DNA from: Clostridium estertheticum subsp. estertheticum
GTDB taxonomy: Bacteria; Bacillota; Clostridia; Clostridiales; Clostridiaceae
Assembly (NCBI RefSeq): GCF_001877035.1
Contig: NZ_CP015756.1
Location: forward strand, 1,479,001-1,543,000
Reading direction: 5' to 3'
Length of the DNA stretch: 64,000 bases
The notes beneath the pieces were generated by a model. It saw only the letters and a program-made list of their open reading frames with translations. It did no database searches and had not been told where the DNA came from. Position 1 is the stretch's first letter. Each line of letters starts with the position of its first letter. Of this stretch, positions 63,460-64,000 are shown piece after piece. The position numbers and the translations under genes are program-made.

Positions 63460-63492
63460 AAATAAAGAGAGCCAATTAGGCTCTCTTTATTT
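63460..63492. terminator. Bidirectional terminator
   Basis: A perfect 14-bp stem (aaataaagagagcc / ggctctctttattt) with a 5-nt loop between the kinase and PBP genes. Confidence 0.92.
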
Positions 63493-64000
63493 AATTCGTT
63501 TTAATTTTATGTCATAATGATTTTGATACTCTTTCATTCGAGGATCGTTTTTAAAATAACTCTCATACATACCTCTAGCAACTTTTGCAGCATCAGCACC
63601 GTAACCACCATCAAAAATAACTACAGATATTGCGATTTTAGGATTGTCAGCAGGTGCATAACCTACATACCAAGCATAATCGCCTCTACCAATTTTATTT
63701 TGTATACTAGATTCAGTAAACTGTGCTGTACCTGTTTTACCACCTGTAGGTATAGGAAAATCACCAAGTGCTGCATATGCTGTACCATCAGTGCCGCCAC
63801 CTGCACCTGTAACGCCATTCATGCCTTGCATAACTAGGGATCTAGTTTCAGCACTCATATTAGCTTTATCTATTACAACAGGTTTCGTTTGAGATATTAA
63901 TTTTCCATTAGAATCTTTTATATTATCAACTAAATGAACCTTATATCTTGTTCCACCATTGGCAAGGGTTGCTATATAATTTGCCATCTGAAGAGGTGTG
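63487..64000 (-). CDS. Penicillin-binding protein 2-type transpeptidase, C-terminal part
   Basis: The last 171 codons of a class B PBP; the 5' part lies beyond the window end. TPLQMANYIATLANGG (with the frame continuing to the edge) and the KTGT box in PTGGKTGTAQF are the diagnostic third motif of PBP2/MrdA-type transpeptidases, which crosslink peptidoglycan. YAWYVGYAP follows as usual. The open frame has an internal ATG at 63987 that is not the start. Confidence 0.9.
   Translation of the reverse strand, partial: TPLQMANYIATLANGGTRYKVHLVDNIKDSNGKLISQTKPVVIDKANMSAETRSLVMQGMNGVTGAGGGTDGTAYAALGDFPIPTGGKTGTAQFTESSIQNKIGRGDYAWYVGYAPADNPKIAISVVIFDGGYGADAAKVARGMYESYFKNDPRMKEYQNHYDIKLKRIK

Overview
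The window is low-GC Firmicute DNA and most resembles Clostridium sensu stricto. Coding is dense, AGA and ATA codons are favoured, Shine-Dalgarno (SD) sequences are strong AAGGAGG types, and many genes end in clear hairpin-plus-T terminators. Clostridial markers include DUF3793, SPOCS/DUF3794 spore-coat proteins, a collagen-like exosporium protein, a stand-alone methionine synthase reactivation protein, rubrerythrin-type and flavodoxin proteins, and a membrane pyrophosphatase. No rRNA, tRNA, CRISPR array, insertion sequence or phage gene was seen, so this reads as ordinary chromosome.

Layout. 0.1-1.2 kb: flavodoxin and DUF3793. 1.6-5.5 kb: aspartokinase and homoserine dehydrogenase, then an M20 amidohydrolase. 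5.6-12.7 kb: a LevR-type sigma-54 activator followed by a mannose-family PTS operon with a near-perfect sigma-54 promoter, then ManO. 13.5-16.5 kb (minus): methionine synthase split into a catalytic protein and a reactivation protein. 16.6-21.1 kb: a SAM-I riboswitch in front of an ApgM-like protein (candidate homoserine kinase), threonine synthase and a second homoserine dehydrogenase. 21.1-29.5 kb (minus): polyprenyl-phosphate-type glycosyltransferase, collagen-like BclA protein, GT2/TPR glycosyltransferase, GT39 transferase and an OmpR/HK two-component system. 29.9-35.5 kb: MATE, DedA, bactofilin with a DUF4004 partner, a dicarboxylate symporter and an XRE-cupin regulator. 35.7-41.1 kb: rubrerythrin-like protein, alkyladenine glycosylase with an apparent ATA start, YdbS/YdbT-like PH proteins, L,D-transpeptidase. 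41.3-45.2 kb: a spore-surface cluster (Cys-rich repeat protein, two tandem SPOCS proteins, a third divergent SPOCS protein with its own repeats). 45.4-54.5 kb: TetR/ABC-2 exporter, membrane pyrophosphatase, a second two-component system, LolA-like lipoprotein. 54.9-60.4 kb: a sugar-phosphate sensing and uptake operon (RR, HK, DUF3919, substrate-binding lipoprotein, organophosphate antiporter). 60.6-64 kb: small membrane protein, NlpC/P60 hydrolase, CHASE3 histidine kinase, and the 3' end of a PBP2-type transpeptidase running off the window.

The most informative signals are regulatory. (1) An 11-bp-period direct repeat TATGTR-N5-TATGTG sits exactly 32 bp upstream of the -10 of two unlinked envelope glycosyltransferase genes and of the two-component system between them, which defines a probable local regulon. 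(2) The same late-sporulation promoter pattern, AAC-N17-CATANTAT(A/G), precedes the collagen-like gene and both tandem SPOCS genes, which are 18 kb apart. (3) A SAM riboswitch, with a visible antiterminator/terminator switch, controls a threonine-branch operon whose only homoserine-kinase candidate is an ApgM-family protein. (4) The PTS operon's sigma-54 promoter has repeated ATACACT boxes upstream, and the same boxes recur at the start of the regulator's own transcript inside a 9-bp tandem repeat.
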